From Afifella sp. IM 167 (GTDB taxonomy: Bacteria > Pseudomonadota > Alphaproteobacteria > Rhizobiales > Afifellaceae), in the NCBI RefSeq assembly GCF_020144925.1, contig NZ_NSLC01000005.1, forward strand, positions 186,001 through 250,000: a stretch of 64,000 nt of DNA, written 5' to 3'. Below, in pieces: positions 53,209 to 62,516 of the stretch. A program made the position numbers and the translations under genes. The notes beneath the pieces were generated by a model, which did not search any database, was not told the origin of the DNA, and saw only the letters and a program-made list of their open reading frames with translations. Numbering within the stretch: the first letter of the stretch is position 1; every line of letters starts with the position of its first letter.

Positions 53209-53254
53209 CCGTCAGCTCTCCGCCCCGTCAGCTCTCCGCCCCGTCAGCTCTCCA
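53209..53254. repeat. 16-bp tandem repeat (about 2.9 copies) across the stop codon of the FAD-oxidase gene
   Basis: Units CCGTCAGCTCTCCGCC at 53209-53224 and 53225-53240, and a partial third at 53241-53254. The third contains the TGA stop of the FAD oxidoreductase gene (53244-53246), so the gene's last codons are duplicated downstream. Probably slippage. Confidence 0.9.
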
Positions 53255-54509
53255 GCGCGTCGCGCAGCCGGTAGTAGGAGATCATGGCCGAGGCATAGAT
53301 CGGATGCAGGCCGTGCACCGGCATCGGGTCGATCTCGGTCAGCTTCAGGGGCAGGGGGCTTGTGCGATCGAGGAGATGCGCGCCGATGGCCTGGCCGAGC
53401 GCGCTCGCCAGTGCCACGCCCCGGCCGTTATAGCCGAGCGCCATGGTGAGGTTCTCGAAAGGCTGATGGATGTGCGGCAGGTGATCCCGCGTCATCGCTA
53501 CCCGGCCGGCCCAGAAATAGTCGAGCGCGAGCTCGCGCGTCTGCGGAAAGAAGCGGTGCATCGCGGCGATGATCCGCCGGTAATCCGCCGGCGCCTCGGG
53601 CTCCGAAAAGCTGCCGCGCCCGCCCATCATCAGCCGGCCCCCCGGGCCGATGCGGAAATAGTTGGTGATGCGCCGGCTGTCGGAGACCACCATGCGTTCG
53701 GGCAGGATTTCTGCAAGAAGCGCCTCCGGCAGCGGCACCGTCGCCACCTGGATGCTGTTGGCCGGGATCACCGTCGCCTTCAGCTTCGGCCAGAGCGGGC
53801 CGGTGTAGCCGTTGGTCGCCACGATCGCTTCGCGGGCCTCAAGGCTCGCGCCGCTCGCAAGGGAGATCGTCCAACCCTCTGGCGAGCGCTTCAGCGCGCT
53901 CGCCTCGCTGTCGCCGTAGATCTTCGCCCCCGCGGCGATCGCCGCTTGCGCTAGGCCGCGCGCATAGGAAAGCGGATGCAGGCTGCCGGCGCGCCCGTCG
54001 AGCCAGCCGCCTGCGAAGCTCTGGCTGCCCGTCCTCGCCGCCATTTGCGCCGCGTCGAGCATTTCCACTGGCGCGCCGCGTGCCTGCCACTGGCGCATGC
54101 GGCCTTCGAGCGTCGGCAGGTGCGATGTCTTCAGCGAGGCCTGGATCCAGCCCTTGCGCATGGGCTCGCAGGCGATGGCGTGCTTTTCGATCAATCCGAA
54201 GGTCGTCTCCGCCGTGCGCCCGGCGAAATCGGTCGTCGCCTCGCCATAGAGCCGGTCGAGCGTATCGGGATCGTATTTGAGGCCCGGGATCACCTGGCCG
54301 CCATTGCGTCCGCTCGCCCCGAAGCCGGGCGCGTGGCTGTCGACGACGGTGACCTCGGCGCCGCCCTCGGCGAGCTTCAGCGCCGCCGACAGCCCGGTGA
54401 AGCCCGCGCCGATGATGGCGACGTCGGCGCGGTTCGCGCCGCGAAGGGGAGGCGTTTCCGGCGCCGGCACGGCGGTGGCGGCCCAGAGCGAGGGAACGGG
54501 ATGAGGCAT
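53244..54509 (-). CDS. FAD-dependent oxidoreductase, PuuB/DadA-like amine oxidase
   Basis: 421 residues. The FAD dinucleotide motif VAIIGAGFTGLSAALKLAEGG is at about 30-50, and GFGASGRNGGQVIPG (about 63-77) is typical of the gamma-glutamylputrescine oxidase and related D-amino-acid/sarcosine oxidase group. The C-terminal FAD contact GYNGRGVALASALG is at about 362-375. It oxidises a C-N bond, giving an aldehyde or keto acid plus ammonia. It is 23 bases downstream of the polar-amino-acid ABC genes, so it probably oxidises their cargo. Confidence 0.9.
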   Translation of the reverse strand: MPHPVPSLWAATAVPAPETPPLRGANRADVAIIGAGFTGLSAALKLAEGGAEVTVVDSHAPGFGASGRNGGQVIPGLKYDPDTLDRLYGEATTDFAGRTAETTFGLIEKHAIACEPMRKGWIQASLKTSHLPTLEGRMRQWQARGAPVEMLDAAQMAARTGSQSFAGGWLDGRAGSLHPLSYARGLAQAAIAAGAKIYGDSEASALKRSPEGWTISLASGASLEAREAIVATNGYTGPLWPKLKATVIPANSIQVATVPLPEALLAEILPERMVVSDSRRITNYFRIGPGGRLMMGGRGSFSEPEAPADYRRIIAAMHRFFPQTRELALDYFWAGRVAMTRDHLPHIHQPFENLTMALGYNGRGVALASALGQAIGAHLLDRTSPLPLKLTEIDPMPVHGLHPIYASAMISYYRLRDALES

Positions 54510-54532
54510 CGGGCGATCCGCAAGAGGGGTTT

Positions 54533-55264
54533 CTAGACGGGATGGGTGACGCGCCGCAGGAAATCCTGCGTGCGCTCGTTCTTCGGCTGGCGCAGCACCT
54601 CGCCGGCCGGCCCCTCCTCCACGATGCGGCCGCCGTCGAGGAAGAGGACGCTGTCGGCCACTTCGCGCGCGAAGAGGATCTCGTGGGTGACGACGAGCAT
54701 GGTCATGTGCTCTTCGGCGAGTGCCCGCATCACCTGCAGCACCTCGCCGACCATTTCCGGGTCGAGCGCTGAGGTCGGCTCGTCGAAGAGGATCGCTTCC
54801 GGCTCCATGGCGAGGGCGCGGGCGATGGCGACCCGCTGCTGCTGGCCGCCGGAAAGGGCGCTCGGATAGGCGTCGAGCTTGTCTTCGAGCCCGACCCGCA
54901 CGAGCAGCTGCTCCGCCTTCTGCCGGGCGCTCGCCTGCTCCTGCTTCAGGACATAGCGCGGCCCTTCCATGACGTTTTCGATCGCCGTCCTGTGCGGGAA
55001 GAGGTTGAAGCGCTGAAAGACCATGGAGACGCGCGTGCGGATGTCGTGGATCCGCGGCGAGGCGACGTCGACCCTCTCGCCGTCGACGCTGATCTGCCCG
55101 CTCTGGTAGGTTTCCAGCCCGTTGATGCAGCGCAGCAGCGTCGACTTGCCCGAACCCGACGGGCCGATCAGGCAGACCACCTGGCCCTTGTCGATCTCCG
55201 CGTCGACGCCCTTCAGCACCTCGTGGTCGCCGAAGGATTTGTGCACGTCCTCGAGCTTGATCAT
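54533..55264 (-). CDS. Amino-acid ABC transporter ATP-binding protein
   Basis: 243 residues from ATG 55264. Walker [10 protein letters not shown] (about 33-41), Q-loop [10 protein letters not shown], signature [15 protein letters not shown], Walker [14 protein letters not shown] and H-loop VVTHE belong to the polar-amino-acid (GlnQ/HisP) group. The start overlaps the permease stop by 4 bases. Confidence 0.94.
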   Translation of the reverse strand: MIKLEDVHKSFGDHEVLKGVDAEIDKGQVVCLIGPSGSGKSTLLRCINGLETYQSGQISVDGERVDVASPRIHDIRTRVSMVFQRFNLFPHRTAIENVMEGPRYVLKQEQASARQKAEQLLVRVGLEDKLDAYPSALSGGQQQRVAIARALAMEPEAILFDEPTSALDPEMVGEVLQVMRALAEEHMTMLVVTHEILFAREVADSVLFLDGGRIVEEGPAGEVLRQPKNERTQDFLRRVTHPV

Positions 55265-55917
55265 TTCGCGCTTCCCATGGCGACTTCGACCCGCCGCATG
55301 GCGAAGTTGAGCGGGATCGTCAGGCACAGATAGAGAAGGGCGACGAGCGTGAAGACTGTCATGTTGTCGAAGGTGGATGAGGCGAGCATCTTGCCCTGCA
55401 TGGTGAGCTCGGCCACCGAGATGACCGAGACCTGCGAGGAATCCTTCAAGAGCATGACCATGTTGTTGGCATAGGGCGGCACCACGATCCGGAAGGCCTG
55501 CGGCAGCACCACCCGGCGCATCATCATCGGCGTCTTCATGCCGATGGATTTCGCCGCCTCGACCTGGCCCTTGTCGACCGCCTCGATGCCGGCACGGAAG
55601 GTCTCGCCGATATAGCAGGAATAGGTGAGGGCGAGCCCAACCACGCCTGCCTGGAACGCGGTGAGGTCGAGGCCGAATTCCGGCATCACGAAGTAGATGT
55701 AGAAGAGAACGACGAGGATCGGCACGCCGCGCACGAATTCCACGAAGATGCGCGTCGCCAGCGCCAGCCAGCGGATGCCCGAGGTGCGGAAGAGTGCCCA
55801 GATCAGGCCGAGCAGGGTGGCGAGCCCGAGCGACAGGAGGGTGACCGCGATCGTCAGCCAGACTCCCTTGAGGAGGATCGGCAGGTAGACGCCGGCGCTG
55901 GCGATGAAATCCGTCAT
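55261..55917 (-). CDS. Amino-acid ABC transporter permease
   Basis: 218 residues with about five membrane helices (first 15-40). The HisMQ-type pattern is present: [24 protein letters not shown] and the contact loop [24 protein letters not shown] (about 132-155). Only one permease gene is present, so it probably acts as a homodimer. Confidence 0.93.
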   Translation of the reverse strand: MTDFIASAGVYLPILLKGVWLTIAVTLLSLGLATLLGLIWALFRTSGIRWLALATRIFVEFVRGVPILVVLFYIYFVMPEFGLDLTAFQAGVVGLALTYSCYIGETFRAGIEAVDKGQVEAAKSIGMKTPMMMRRVVLPQAFRIVVPPYANNMVMLLKDSSQVSVISVAELTMQGKMLASSTFDNMTVFTLVALLYLCLTIPLNFAMRRVEVAMGSAK

Positions 55918-56055
55918 GTGGAGCCCTTGCTGGCAGGGAGCCCGCCGGAGCGCCTCCTCTTCAGGCCGCCGTCAGGTTGCGGCGGCCCGGTTCTCAAGCG
56001 CGCCAGAGGACGCGGGGTCCGGCGCGCTCGCGAGCGCGCCGGCGGAAGCGGGGTC

Positions 56056-56799
56056 TCAGAGACCGTACTTGGCGAAAATCGCCTCGAGCTCGCCGCTCTC
56101 CTTCAGCTTGGCGATCGAGGCGTTCACCTTTTCCAGGAGAGCGCCGTTCTCCTTGGCGACGGCCAGCGCCACCTCGCCGGACTTCAGCGGCTTGTAGCCC
56201 TCCACCAGGCGGACGCCGAGCTCCGGCTTCTGGGCGATCTGATAGGCGACGATCGGCTTGTCGCCGAAGCCTGCCTTGATGCGGCCGAGCTTCACGTCGC
56301 GCATGATGTCGGCGATGGAATCGTAGAGCTTCACCTCGCCGAACGTGCCGAGTGCCTGCAGATTGTCGGCGAACGTCGTGCCGATCTGCGCCCCCACGGT
56401 CGCGCCCTTCAGGTCGTCGATCGTGTAGTTATTGGCATCGTCGGCGGCGACGAACATGGCATCGCCATAGGCGTAGACGGGGGTGGAGAAGTCGACCACC
56501 TTCTTGCGCTCGTCGGTCGCGAACATGCCCGCGGAGATGAGGTCGATCTTGCCGCTGGAGAGCGCCGGGATGAGGGCGGAGAAGGCCACGACCTGGAACT
56601 CGGCGTCCATGCCGTTGTCGGCGGCAATCGCCTTGGCGAGATCGACCATGGCCCCGGTGGGCGCCTGGCTGGAGGTGTCGACGAAGGTGAAGGGCACGCC
56701 CGTGGTGGTGACGCCGACCTTGACGGAATCGGCCAGGGCAGGCGTTGCGAAGGCGATCGCAAGGCCGAAGGCGAGCGAGGCGAAGCGTTTCATGCTCAT
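56056..56799 (-). CDS. Amino-acid ABC transporter substrate-binding protein (family 3)
   Basis: 247 residues from ATG 56799 (AAGGGG six bases upstream). Signal peptide 1-22 (cleavage near ALA-DS). SBP family 3 features: VGVTTTGVPFTFVDTSS, GAMVDLAKAIAADNGM, LISAGMFATDERKKVVDFSTPVY. First gene of the leftward unit SBP-permease-ATPase-FAD oxidase; a 138-base gap precedes the permease. Divergent from the XRE-cupin regulator. Confidence 0.93.
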   Translation of the reverse strand: MSMKRFASLAFGLAIAFATPALADSVKVGVTTTGVPFTFVDTSSQAPTGAMVDLAKAIAADNGMDAEFQVVAFSALIPALSSGKIDLISAGMFATDERKKVVDFSTPVYAYGDAMFVAADDANNYTIDDLKGATVGAQIGTTFADNLQALGTFGEVKLYDSIADIMRDVKLGRIKAGFGDKPIVAYQIAQKPELGVRLVEGYKPLKSGEVALAVAKENGALLEKVNASIAKLKESGELEAIFAKYGL

Positions 56800-56890
56800 G
56801 AAATTCCCCTTATTGCGGGGCCTGTCGCCGACGGTCGGCGCCTCGACCTGCCTCGCTATTGCTGAAATCACGCATGGATCAGGCGTGCAC

Positions 56891-56908
56891 ATTTCACTAT
56901 CATGAAAT
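56891..56908. promoter_or_regulatory. Operator-like palindrome between the ABC unit and the XRE-cupin gene
   Basis: ATTTCA-CTATCA-TGAAAT is a perfect inverted repeat with 6-base arms in the 276-base divergent region. A second one, ACTTCT/AGAAGT, is at 57019-57044. The cupin regulator encoded alongside is the obvious candidate to bind. Confidence 0.5.
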
Positions 56909-57075
56909 TATGACTTGGCGCAACGCCGCCGCCGTGACTCCTCTGGCCCCGATGATGCAGGGGGATTTCGGGGAATTTCGGCGGTATCCAGAAGCCTTTG
57001 CCGCGTGGCGCAGCTTTCACTTCTGGCGAGAATCCGATAGAAGTTCATCCATATGAAAATCAGCGACAGGCAATC

Positions 57076-57696
57076 ATGAAGCCTCAGGCCTCCCCTTCTC
57101 TCGTCAGCGCCCGCTTCGGCGCCGAGGCGCATGAGGACGATCGCTCGCTCGGCTTTGCCGTGCGCGAGGCGCGCCAGGCGCGCGGCCTTTCGCTGAAGCA
57201 GGTCGCCGACGGGGCCAGCATCTCGGTCGGCCTGTTGAGCCAGATCGAGCGCGGCATCTCTTCGCCCTCCGTGCGTGCGCTGCGCTCCATCTGCGGGGTT
57301 CTGGAGGTGCCGGTGCTCGCCCTCTTCGGCGAGCTGGAGGCGAGCGCCGAGAAGGAGGCGAAGCGCATCGTGCGGGCGGGTCAGCGCCGCCAGGTGGATT
57401 TCGGCGCCAAGGGCATGGTGAAGGCATTTCTCAATCCGAGCGACGAGGGCGCCCTGCAGGTGATGGAGATCGTCCTCCAGGCGAACGGCGGATCCGGGGA
57501 AGAAGCTTACAGCCACGAGGGGGAGGAATGCGGCGTCGTCCTCGAAGGTAGGCTCGAACTCTTCGTCGATGGCAGCGTCTATCGTCTCGGCGAGGGTGAC
57601 GCCTTCACCTTCGAGAGCCGTCTGCCGCACAAGTTCCGCAATCTCGCCGACGGAACCACCCGCGTCCTGTGGATCACCACGCCGCCTGTCTGGTAG
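57076..57696 (+). CDS. XRE helix-turn-helix / cupin transcriptional regulator (PuuR-like)
   Basis: 206 residues from ATG 57076. The XRE domain (about 25-85: LKQVADGASISVGLLSQIERG) is followed by a cupin_2 sensor (about 130-200: SHEGEECGVVLEGRLELFVDG, RLPHKFRNL). E. coli PuuR, which represses putrescine catabolism, has the same layout. The divergent neighbours are an amino-acid-type importer and a PuuB-like oxidase, so regulation of that unit by its substrate is likely, by context. Confidence 0.9.
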   Translation: MKPQASPSLVSARFGAEAHEDDRSLGFAVREARQARGLSLKQVADGASISVGLLSQIERGISSPSVRALRSICGVLEVPVLALFGELEASAEKEAKRIVRAGQRRQVDFGAKGMVKAFLNPSDEGALQVMEIVLQANGGSGEEAYSHEGEECGVVLEGRLELFVDGSVYRLGEGDAFTFESRLPHKFRNLADGTTRVLWITTPPVW

Positions 57697-57839
57697 GGTT
57701 CTTTCGCTGCGGGGGTGCCCCGGCCCGCCTGTGATCGGCGAGGCTTCCTCACGCCCCGGCGGGTCCGCTGACGGGCCCGGCAGGCATTGTCCGGCTCGCC
57801 GGATCGTGTCAGGAGCCTTCTCACAGAGAAAGGCCCGCC

Positions 57840-58454
57840 ATGACGATCCGCTTCCACGAGGGCGATTTGCCCGATCTTTCCCTCTACGGCGATGTGGTCG
57901 CCGTCGATACCGAGACGATGGGACTGCGGCCCGGCCGCGACCGGCTCTGCGTCGTGCAGCTCTCGCCGGGCGACGGCACCGCCGACGTGGTGCGTATCGC
58001 CGCGGGCCAGCGCCAGGCGCCGAACCTCGTCGCGCTCCTGTCGGATCCCGCCCGTATCAAGGTCTTTCACTATGCGCGCTTCGATGTCGCCGCGCTGCGC
58101 AACGGCCTTGGCGTCGTCACGACGCCCGTCTGGTGCACCAAGATCGCCTCCAAGCTGGTGCGCACCTATACCGACCGGCACGGCCTGAAGGATCTCGCCC
58201 GCGAGCTTCTTGGCCTGGAGCTCTCCAAGCAGCAGCAGAGTTCGGACTGGGGCGCGGACGAGCTGAGCGAGGCGCAGCTCCAGTATGCCGCGGCGGACGT
58301 GCTCTATCTGCACGCCATGCGCACCGAGCTCATCAAGCGTCTGGAGCGGGAGGGCCGGCTGAAGCTTGCCGAGGCCTGCTTCCGCTTCGTGCCGGTGCGT
58401 TCGGAGCTTGATTTGCTTGGCTGGGAAGATGGCGATATCTTTGCGCACGCCTGA
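57840..58454 (+). CDS. Ribonuclease D-like 3'-5' exonuclease
   Basis: 204 residues, consisting of the DEDDy exonuclease domain only, without the HRDC domains of E. coli RNase D (about 375 residues). Catalytic acids are visible in VAVDTETMGL (Asp and Glu), FHYARFDVAAL (Asp) and the YxxxD motif YAAADVLYL. It trims RNA 3' ends. It lies upstream of lptC-lptA-lptB-rpoN (83-base gap), a placement I recall from other alphaproteobacteria. Confidence 0.92.
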   Translation: MTIRFHEGDLPDLSLYGDVVAVDTETMGLRPGRDRLCVVQLSPGDGTADVVRIAAGQRQAPNLVALLSDPARIKVFHYARFDVAALRNGLGVVTTPVWCTKIASKLVRTYTDRHGLKDLARELLGLELSKQQQSSDWGADELSEAQLQYAAADVLYLHAMRTELIKRLEREGRLKLAEACFRFVPVRSELDLLGWEDGDIFAHA

Positions 58455-58537
58455 AAAACATCGGGTGGTGGCGCATCGCCCAAAAAACACCATCTTGACA
58501 GGGGATACGGGGGCATCCCGCCGGGAAGAGGGTTGAG

Positions 58538-59272
58538 ATGATGCTGGTCGCGACACCGGCGGACATGGGGCCGCCGGAGCAATTCGCTTTCGACCGTGTG
58601 AGAACGCGCACGGCCGCGTACCGTGCTGCGCGCCGTCATTCCCTCTTTGTACGGGTGCTGCGCTTCGCCCTTCCCGTCACGGGTTTTGCCGCGCTTGCCG
58701 GCATGGTCTATCTCGGCCAGCTCTCTCCGGGCGAGCAGTTCGACCTTTCCATCGCCAAGACGACGATCGCCAAGAACGCCATCATCATGGACAATCCGAA
58801 GCTCACCGGCTTCGACCGCTTCGAGCGTGAATTCCGCCTGGAGGCGGATCGGGCGATCCAGAAATTCGCCACGCCCGACGCCGTGACGCTGGAGAACATC
58901 GTCGCCTATATCACCGCGCCGGGCCGCGGCCCGGTCGAGATAGAGGCGCGCAACGCCGATTTCGACAATGCCGCCGGCGCCCTCGTCCTCGACGGCGATG
59001 TCAACGTCGATTCCACCGACGGCTACGGCATGCTGCTGCACGACGCCAAGATCGACACCAAGAACTCCACCTTGTCTTCGCCGAACCCGGTCGTCGTCAC
59101 CTATCGCGACAGCCGCACCACCGGCGACACGATCGGCGCGACCGAAGGCGGCAGGCATATCGTCATCGAGGGCAATGTCCGCACGCATCTGATGCCGCCC
59201 AACCGCGACAAGGCCGGAAACGAAAAGCCGGCCGGCGGCGCCGAAGACCAGCGAGCGGCAGCATCCCATTGA
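58538..59272 (+). CDS. lptC: Lipopolysaccharide export protein LptC
   Basis: 244 residues. A single N-terminal membrane helix (about 38-60, VLRFALPVTGFAALAGMVYL) and a periplasmic beta-jellyroll (about 70-220) that accepts LPS from LptBFG and passes it to LptA. The stop overlaps the TTG start of lptA (TTGA). Confidence 0.9.
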   Translation: MMLVATPADMGPPEQFAFDRVRTRTAAYRAARRHSLFVRVLRFALPVTGFAALAGMVYLGQLSPGEQFDLSIAKTTIAKNAIIMDNPKLTGFDRFEREFRLEADRAIQKFATPDAVTLENIVAYITAPGRGPVEIEARNADFDNAAGALVLDGDVNVDSTDGYGMLLHDAKIDTKNSTLSSPNPVVVTYRDSRTTGDTIGATEGGRHIVIEGNVRTHLMPPNRDKAGNEKPAGGAEDQRAAASH

Positions 59273-59904
59273 AGCCCCCATTTTCGCGGGCGGTCATCCC
59301 GGCGCTCGCCCTCCTTATTTTCCTCGCGGCCGGCCTCGGCCTTTCGGCGCCCGCGCTTGCGCAGGGCTTCGGCGAGGCTTTCGGCGGCTTTTCCTCCTCT
59401 TCCGATGATCCGATCCTCGTGGAGGCGGACCGGCTTGAAGTGCGCGACGAGGAAAAGATCGCCATCTACAGCGGCAACGTGAAGGTCCGTCAGGCCGAGA
59501 CCGTCATGCAGACGGCCAAGCTCATCGTCCACTACACCGGCAACGACGAGAACGGCGGCGCGGCGAGCGGCGGCGAGCCGAAGAGCGGCGCCGCTGCGGG
59601 CGCCGGCTCCGGTCTGGTCGGCGGGCCCGGTTCCTCCATCACCATCATCGAGGCCGAAGGCGGCGTCAGGGTCAACACCGAGGACAAGACCGCCACCGGC
59701 GACCGTGCCGTCTTTGACATGAAGACGGAGATCGTCACTCTTTACGGCAATGTCGTCCTCACCCAGGGCGACAATGTCCTGCGCGGCGAGCGGCTCGTGG
59801 TGAATCTGAAGACGAAGAAGGCGGACATGCAGGGCGGGCGCGTGCAGACGATCATCGCGCCCAATTCCAACCCGCCGGGTTCCGAGACGGCGCCCGGGCA
59901 GTAG
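59269..59904 (+). CDS. lptA: Lipopolysaccharide transport periplasmic protein LptA
   Basis: 211 residues with a TTG start overlapping lptC. Signal peptide 1-32 (cleavage near ALA-QG). The OstA-like jellyroll begins [23 protein letters not shown] and includes [33 protein letters not shown]; a Gly/Ala-rich insertion (about 95-125) interrupts it. It forms the periplasmic LPS bridge. Confidence 0.92.
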   Translation: MKPPFSRAVIPALALLIFLAAGLGLSAPALAQGFGEAFGGFSSSSDDPILVEADRLEVRDEEKIAIYSGNVKVRQAETVMQTAKLIVHYTGNDENGGAASGGEPKSGAAAGAGSGLVGGPGSSITIIEAEGGVRVNTEDKTATGDRAVFDMKTEIVTLYGNVVLTQGDNVLRGERLVVNLKTKKADMQGGRVQTIIAPNSNPPGSETAPGQ

Positions 59905-59909
59905 CGGGC

Positions 59910-60800
59910 ATGCTGATGCGCAACGACCAGCCCGCGCGTGAGGAGGCCGGCCGCACGCCGCGCCGTCGCCGCTCGTTCCTGGCGCGCCTCGCCTTCGGCG
60001 GCAAGGGCGGCGGCCGCGATCCGGGCTATGGCGAGGAGGCCGCGCCCGCGGCCGGCAGCGCTCCGGTCCCCGGTGCCGAAGGCTGGCTCGTCGCCACCGG
60101 CCTGCAGAAATCCTTCAAGGGCCGCAAGGTCGTCAAGGACGTCTCCCTCGCCGTCCGCCAGGGCGAATCCGTCGGCCTTCTCGGCCCGAACGGCGCCGGC
60201 AAGACCACCGTCTTCTACATGATCACCGGCCTCATCCGCGCCGAGGGCGGGCGCATCGAGCTGGAGGGCCACGACATCACCCGCCTGCCGATGTACCAGC
60301 GCGCGCGCCTCGGCATCGGCTACCTGCCGCAGGAGGCCTCCATTTTCCGGGGCCTCTCGGTGGAGGACAACATCCTCGCCATCCTCGAAGTGGTCGAGCC
60401 GAACCGCAAAAAGCGCAAGGCCGAGCTCGACAGCCTCCTAGAAGAGTTTCACATCACGCATCTGCGCAAGTCGCCGGCGCTCGCCCTTTCGGGCGGCGAA
60501 AGGCGGCGCTGCGAGATCGCCCGGGCGCTGGCGAGCCGGCCGGCCTTCATGCTGCTCGACGAGCCCTTCGCCGGCATCGACCCGATCGCCGTCGGCGACA
60601 TCCAGGCCCTCGTGCGCCATCTGACGGCGCGCGGCATCGGCGTCCTCATCACCGATCACAATGTCCGCGAGACGCTCGGCCTCATCGACCGCGCCTACAT
60701 CATCCATTCCGGAGAGGTGCTGACCGAGGGCTCGCCCGACGATATCGTCGGCAATCCCGAAGTGCGGCGAGTTTACTTGGGCGAGAACTTCCGTCTTTAA
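59910..60800 (+). CDS. lptB: LPS export ABC transporter ATP-binding protein LptB
   Basis: 296 residues, about 55 longer than E. coli LptB because of a basic, Gly/Ala-rich N-terminal extension. Walker [10 protein letters not shown] (about 91-99), Q-loop [17 protein letters not shown], signature [15 protein letters not shown], Walker [13 protein letters not shown] and H-loop ITDHNVRE match LptB. It powers LPS extraction with LptFG, not encoded here. Confidence 0.94.
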   Translation: MLMRNDQPAREEAGRTPRRRRSFLARLAFGGKGGGRDPGYGEEAAPAAGSAPVPGAEGWLVATGLQKSFKGRKVVKDVSLAVRQGESVGLLGPNGAGKTTVFYMITGLIRAEGGRIELEGHDITRLPMYQRARLGIGYLPQEASIFRGLSVEDNILAILEVVEPNRKKRKAELDSLLEEFHITHLRKSPALALSGGERRRCEIARALASRPAFMLLDEPFAGIDPIAVGDIQALVRHLTARGIGVLITDHNVRETLGLIDRAYIIHSGEVLTEGSPDDIVGNPEVRRVYLGENFRL

Positions 60801-60841
60801 CCGTTCCCAAAAGCCGACTAAGCTCCTCTAGCAAGGAACGG
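60801..60841. repeat. 7-bp inverted repeat between lptB and rpoN
   Basis: CCGTTCC (60801-60807) and GGAACGG (60835-60841) flank 27 bases in the 114-base gap. It begins at the base after the lptB stop. A weak hairpin or a site for rpoN control; no T-tract. Confidence 0.35.
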
Positions 60842-60914
60842 GCCAGTCTGCGCGCGAAGGCTGTTCGCACGCGGCCAAGGATAAGGCCCGACGGGGTATT
60901 CGGGGCGTTGTGGG

Positions 60915-62408
60915 ATGGTTCTTTCGGCGAGACTTCAGCTCAAGCAGTCGCAATCGCTCGTCATCACGCCGCAGTTGATGCAGGCGATCCGCCTCCTGCA
61001 GATGTCCGCCCCGGAACTGGAAGACTTCATCGACCGCGAGATCGAGCAGAACCCGCTCCTGTCGCGCGGGGAGGAGCCGGGCGAAGGCGCCGCCGATGGC
61101 GAGGCGCCCCTTCTTTCTCGCTCTTCCTCCGCCGAGACCGAAATCTCGGCCGCCCCGCCTTCCGATCCCGCCGCCAGCGAGACCGATGCCCCCCGCGAGG
61201 ATCTCTTCCCGGGTGAGGACAGGAGCGCCGCGCCGCTTCCCGACGCCAGGATCGGCGCCGGCGGGCGCGATTTTTCCGAGCTTCCCGACGAGGACAGCTA
61301 CGTCGCCTCGCCGCCGACGCTGCTGGCGCTCCTCGAAGGCCAGATCGATACCGCCTTTCCGCAGGGGCCGGACCGGCTGATCGCCCTGACCCTGCTCGGC
61401 GAGATCGACGAGGCGGGCTATCTGCGCACCTCGCTCGAGGCGATCGCCGTCACCCTCCAGGTGGCGGTGGAGGATGTCGCCCGCGTTCTGGAGCGGTGCC
61501 ACCTTTTCGAGCCCGCCGGCGTCTTCGCCCGCTCTCTGAAGGAGTGCCTGCGCCTGCAGCTCGTGGAGCTGAACCGCTTCGATCCGGCCATGGAAGCGCT
61601 GCTGGAGAACCTGGAGCTCCTCGCCGAGGGCCGCCTCGACCTTCTCCTCGGCCGCTGCGGCGTCGACCGGGAGGACCTTTCGGAGATGATTTCGGAGCTC
61701 AAGGCTCTCGATCCCAAGCCCGGCCTGCGCTTTGCGAGCGACCCGGTGGCGCTGCTGGTGCCCGATATCATCGTCCGCGCCGGGCCGGACGGCGCCTGGC
61801 TGGTCGACCTCAACGACGCGGTGCTGCCGCGCCTCCTGATCGACCGCTCCTACCATGCCGAGGTCTCCGCCCATCTGAGCCGCGCCCGCGATGCCGGCGC
61901 AGAGAAATTCCTCTCCGACTGCCTGCAGAAGGCGACCTGGCTGGAAAAGAGCCTCGACCAGCGCGCCCGCACGCTGCTCGCCGTGGCGAGCGAGATCGTC
62001 CGCTGGCAGGACGGCTTCCTGCATGACGGCGGCGCCTATCTGCGCCCGCTGACGCTGAGGATGGTGGCCGACGAGATCGGCATGCACGAATCGACCGTGA
62101 GTCGTGCCGTCGCCAACAAGGCGATGACGACGCCGCGCGGCATCTTCCCGCTGAAGGCCTTCTTCTCCGTCGCGCTTGCCGCCACGGATGGCGGCGAGTC
62201 GCATTCGGCCGAGGCCGTGCGCCAGCGCATTCGCGTCCTTGTCGCCGGCGAGGCCGAGCGCGTCCTCTCTGACGACCAGATCGTCACGATCCTCAAGGAG
62301 GAGGGCGTCGTGATCGCCCGGCGCACCGTCGCCAAGTACAGGGAAGCCATGGGCATTCCCTCCTCGGTCGATCGCCGCCGCCTGCAGCGCCGCAAGCTTG
62401 CCTCGTAA
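60915..62408 (+). CDS. rpoN: RNA polymerase sigma-54 factor
   Basis: 497 residues. Region I is glutamine-rich (LQLKQSQSLVITPQLMQAIRLLQMS, 5-29), an acidic region II spans about 45-115, then the core-binding domain and the DNA-binding region with HESTVSRAVANKAMTTPRGIF, ending in the RpoN box ARRTVAKYREAM (about 473-484). It directs transcription from -24/-12 promoters. It follows lptB as in other rhizobia, but the next gene is xylA, not hpf/ptsN. Confidence 0.97.
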   Translation: MVLSARLQLKQSQSLVITPQLMQAIRLLQMSAPELEDFIDREIEQNPLLSRGEEPGEGAADGEAPLLSRSSSAETEISAAPPSDPAASETDAPREDLFPGEDRSAAPLPDARIGAGGRDFSELPDEDSYVASPPTLLALLEGQIDTAFPQGPDRLIALTLLGEIDEAGYLRTSLEAIAVTLQVAVEDVARVLERCHLFEPAGVFARSLKECLRLQLVELNRFDPAMEALLENLELLAEGRLDLLLGRCGVDREDLSEMISELKALDPKPGLRFASDPVALLVPDIIVRAGPDGAWLVDLNDAVLPRLLIDRSYHAEVSAHLSRARDAGAEKFLSDCLQKATWLEKSLDQRARTLLAVASEIVRWQDGFLHDGGAYLRPLTLRMVADEIGMHESTVSRAVANKAMTTPRGIFPLKAFFSVALAATDGGESHSAEAVRQRIRVLVAGEAERVLSDDQIVTILKEEGVVIARRTVAKYREAMGIPSSVDRRRLQRRKLAS

Positions 62409-62516
62409 GGCGGGTGCAGTAGGTTCTTCCTCCGAAGACGGTCGGGCGCCGGTTCGTGCCGGCACCTGCCGAAATGAGATGAGCGGGCGAAGCTGAGCGG
62501 CCCGCCGGAGGAAGCC

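Noticed and set aside
58496-58501. TTGACA before lptC as a -35 box
   Set aside because: No acceptable -10 hexamer at 16-18 bases spacing.
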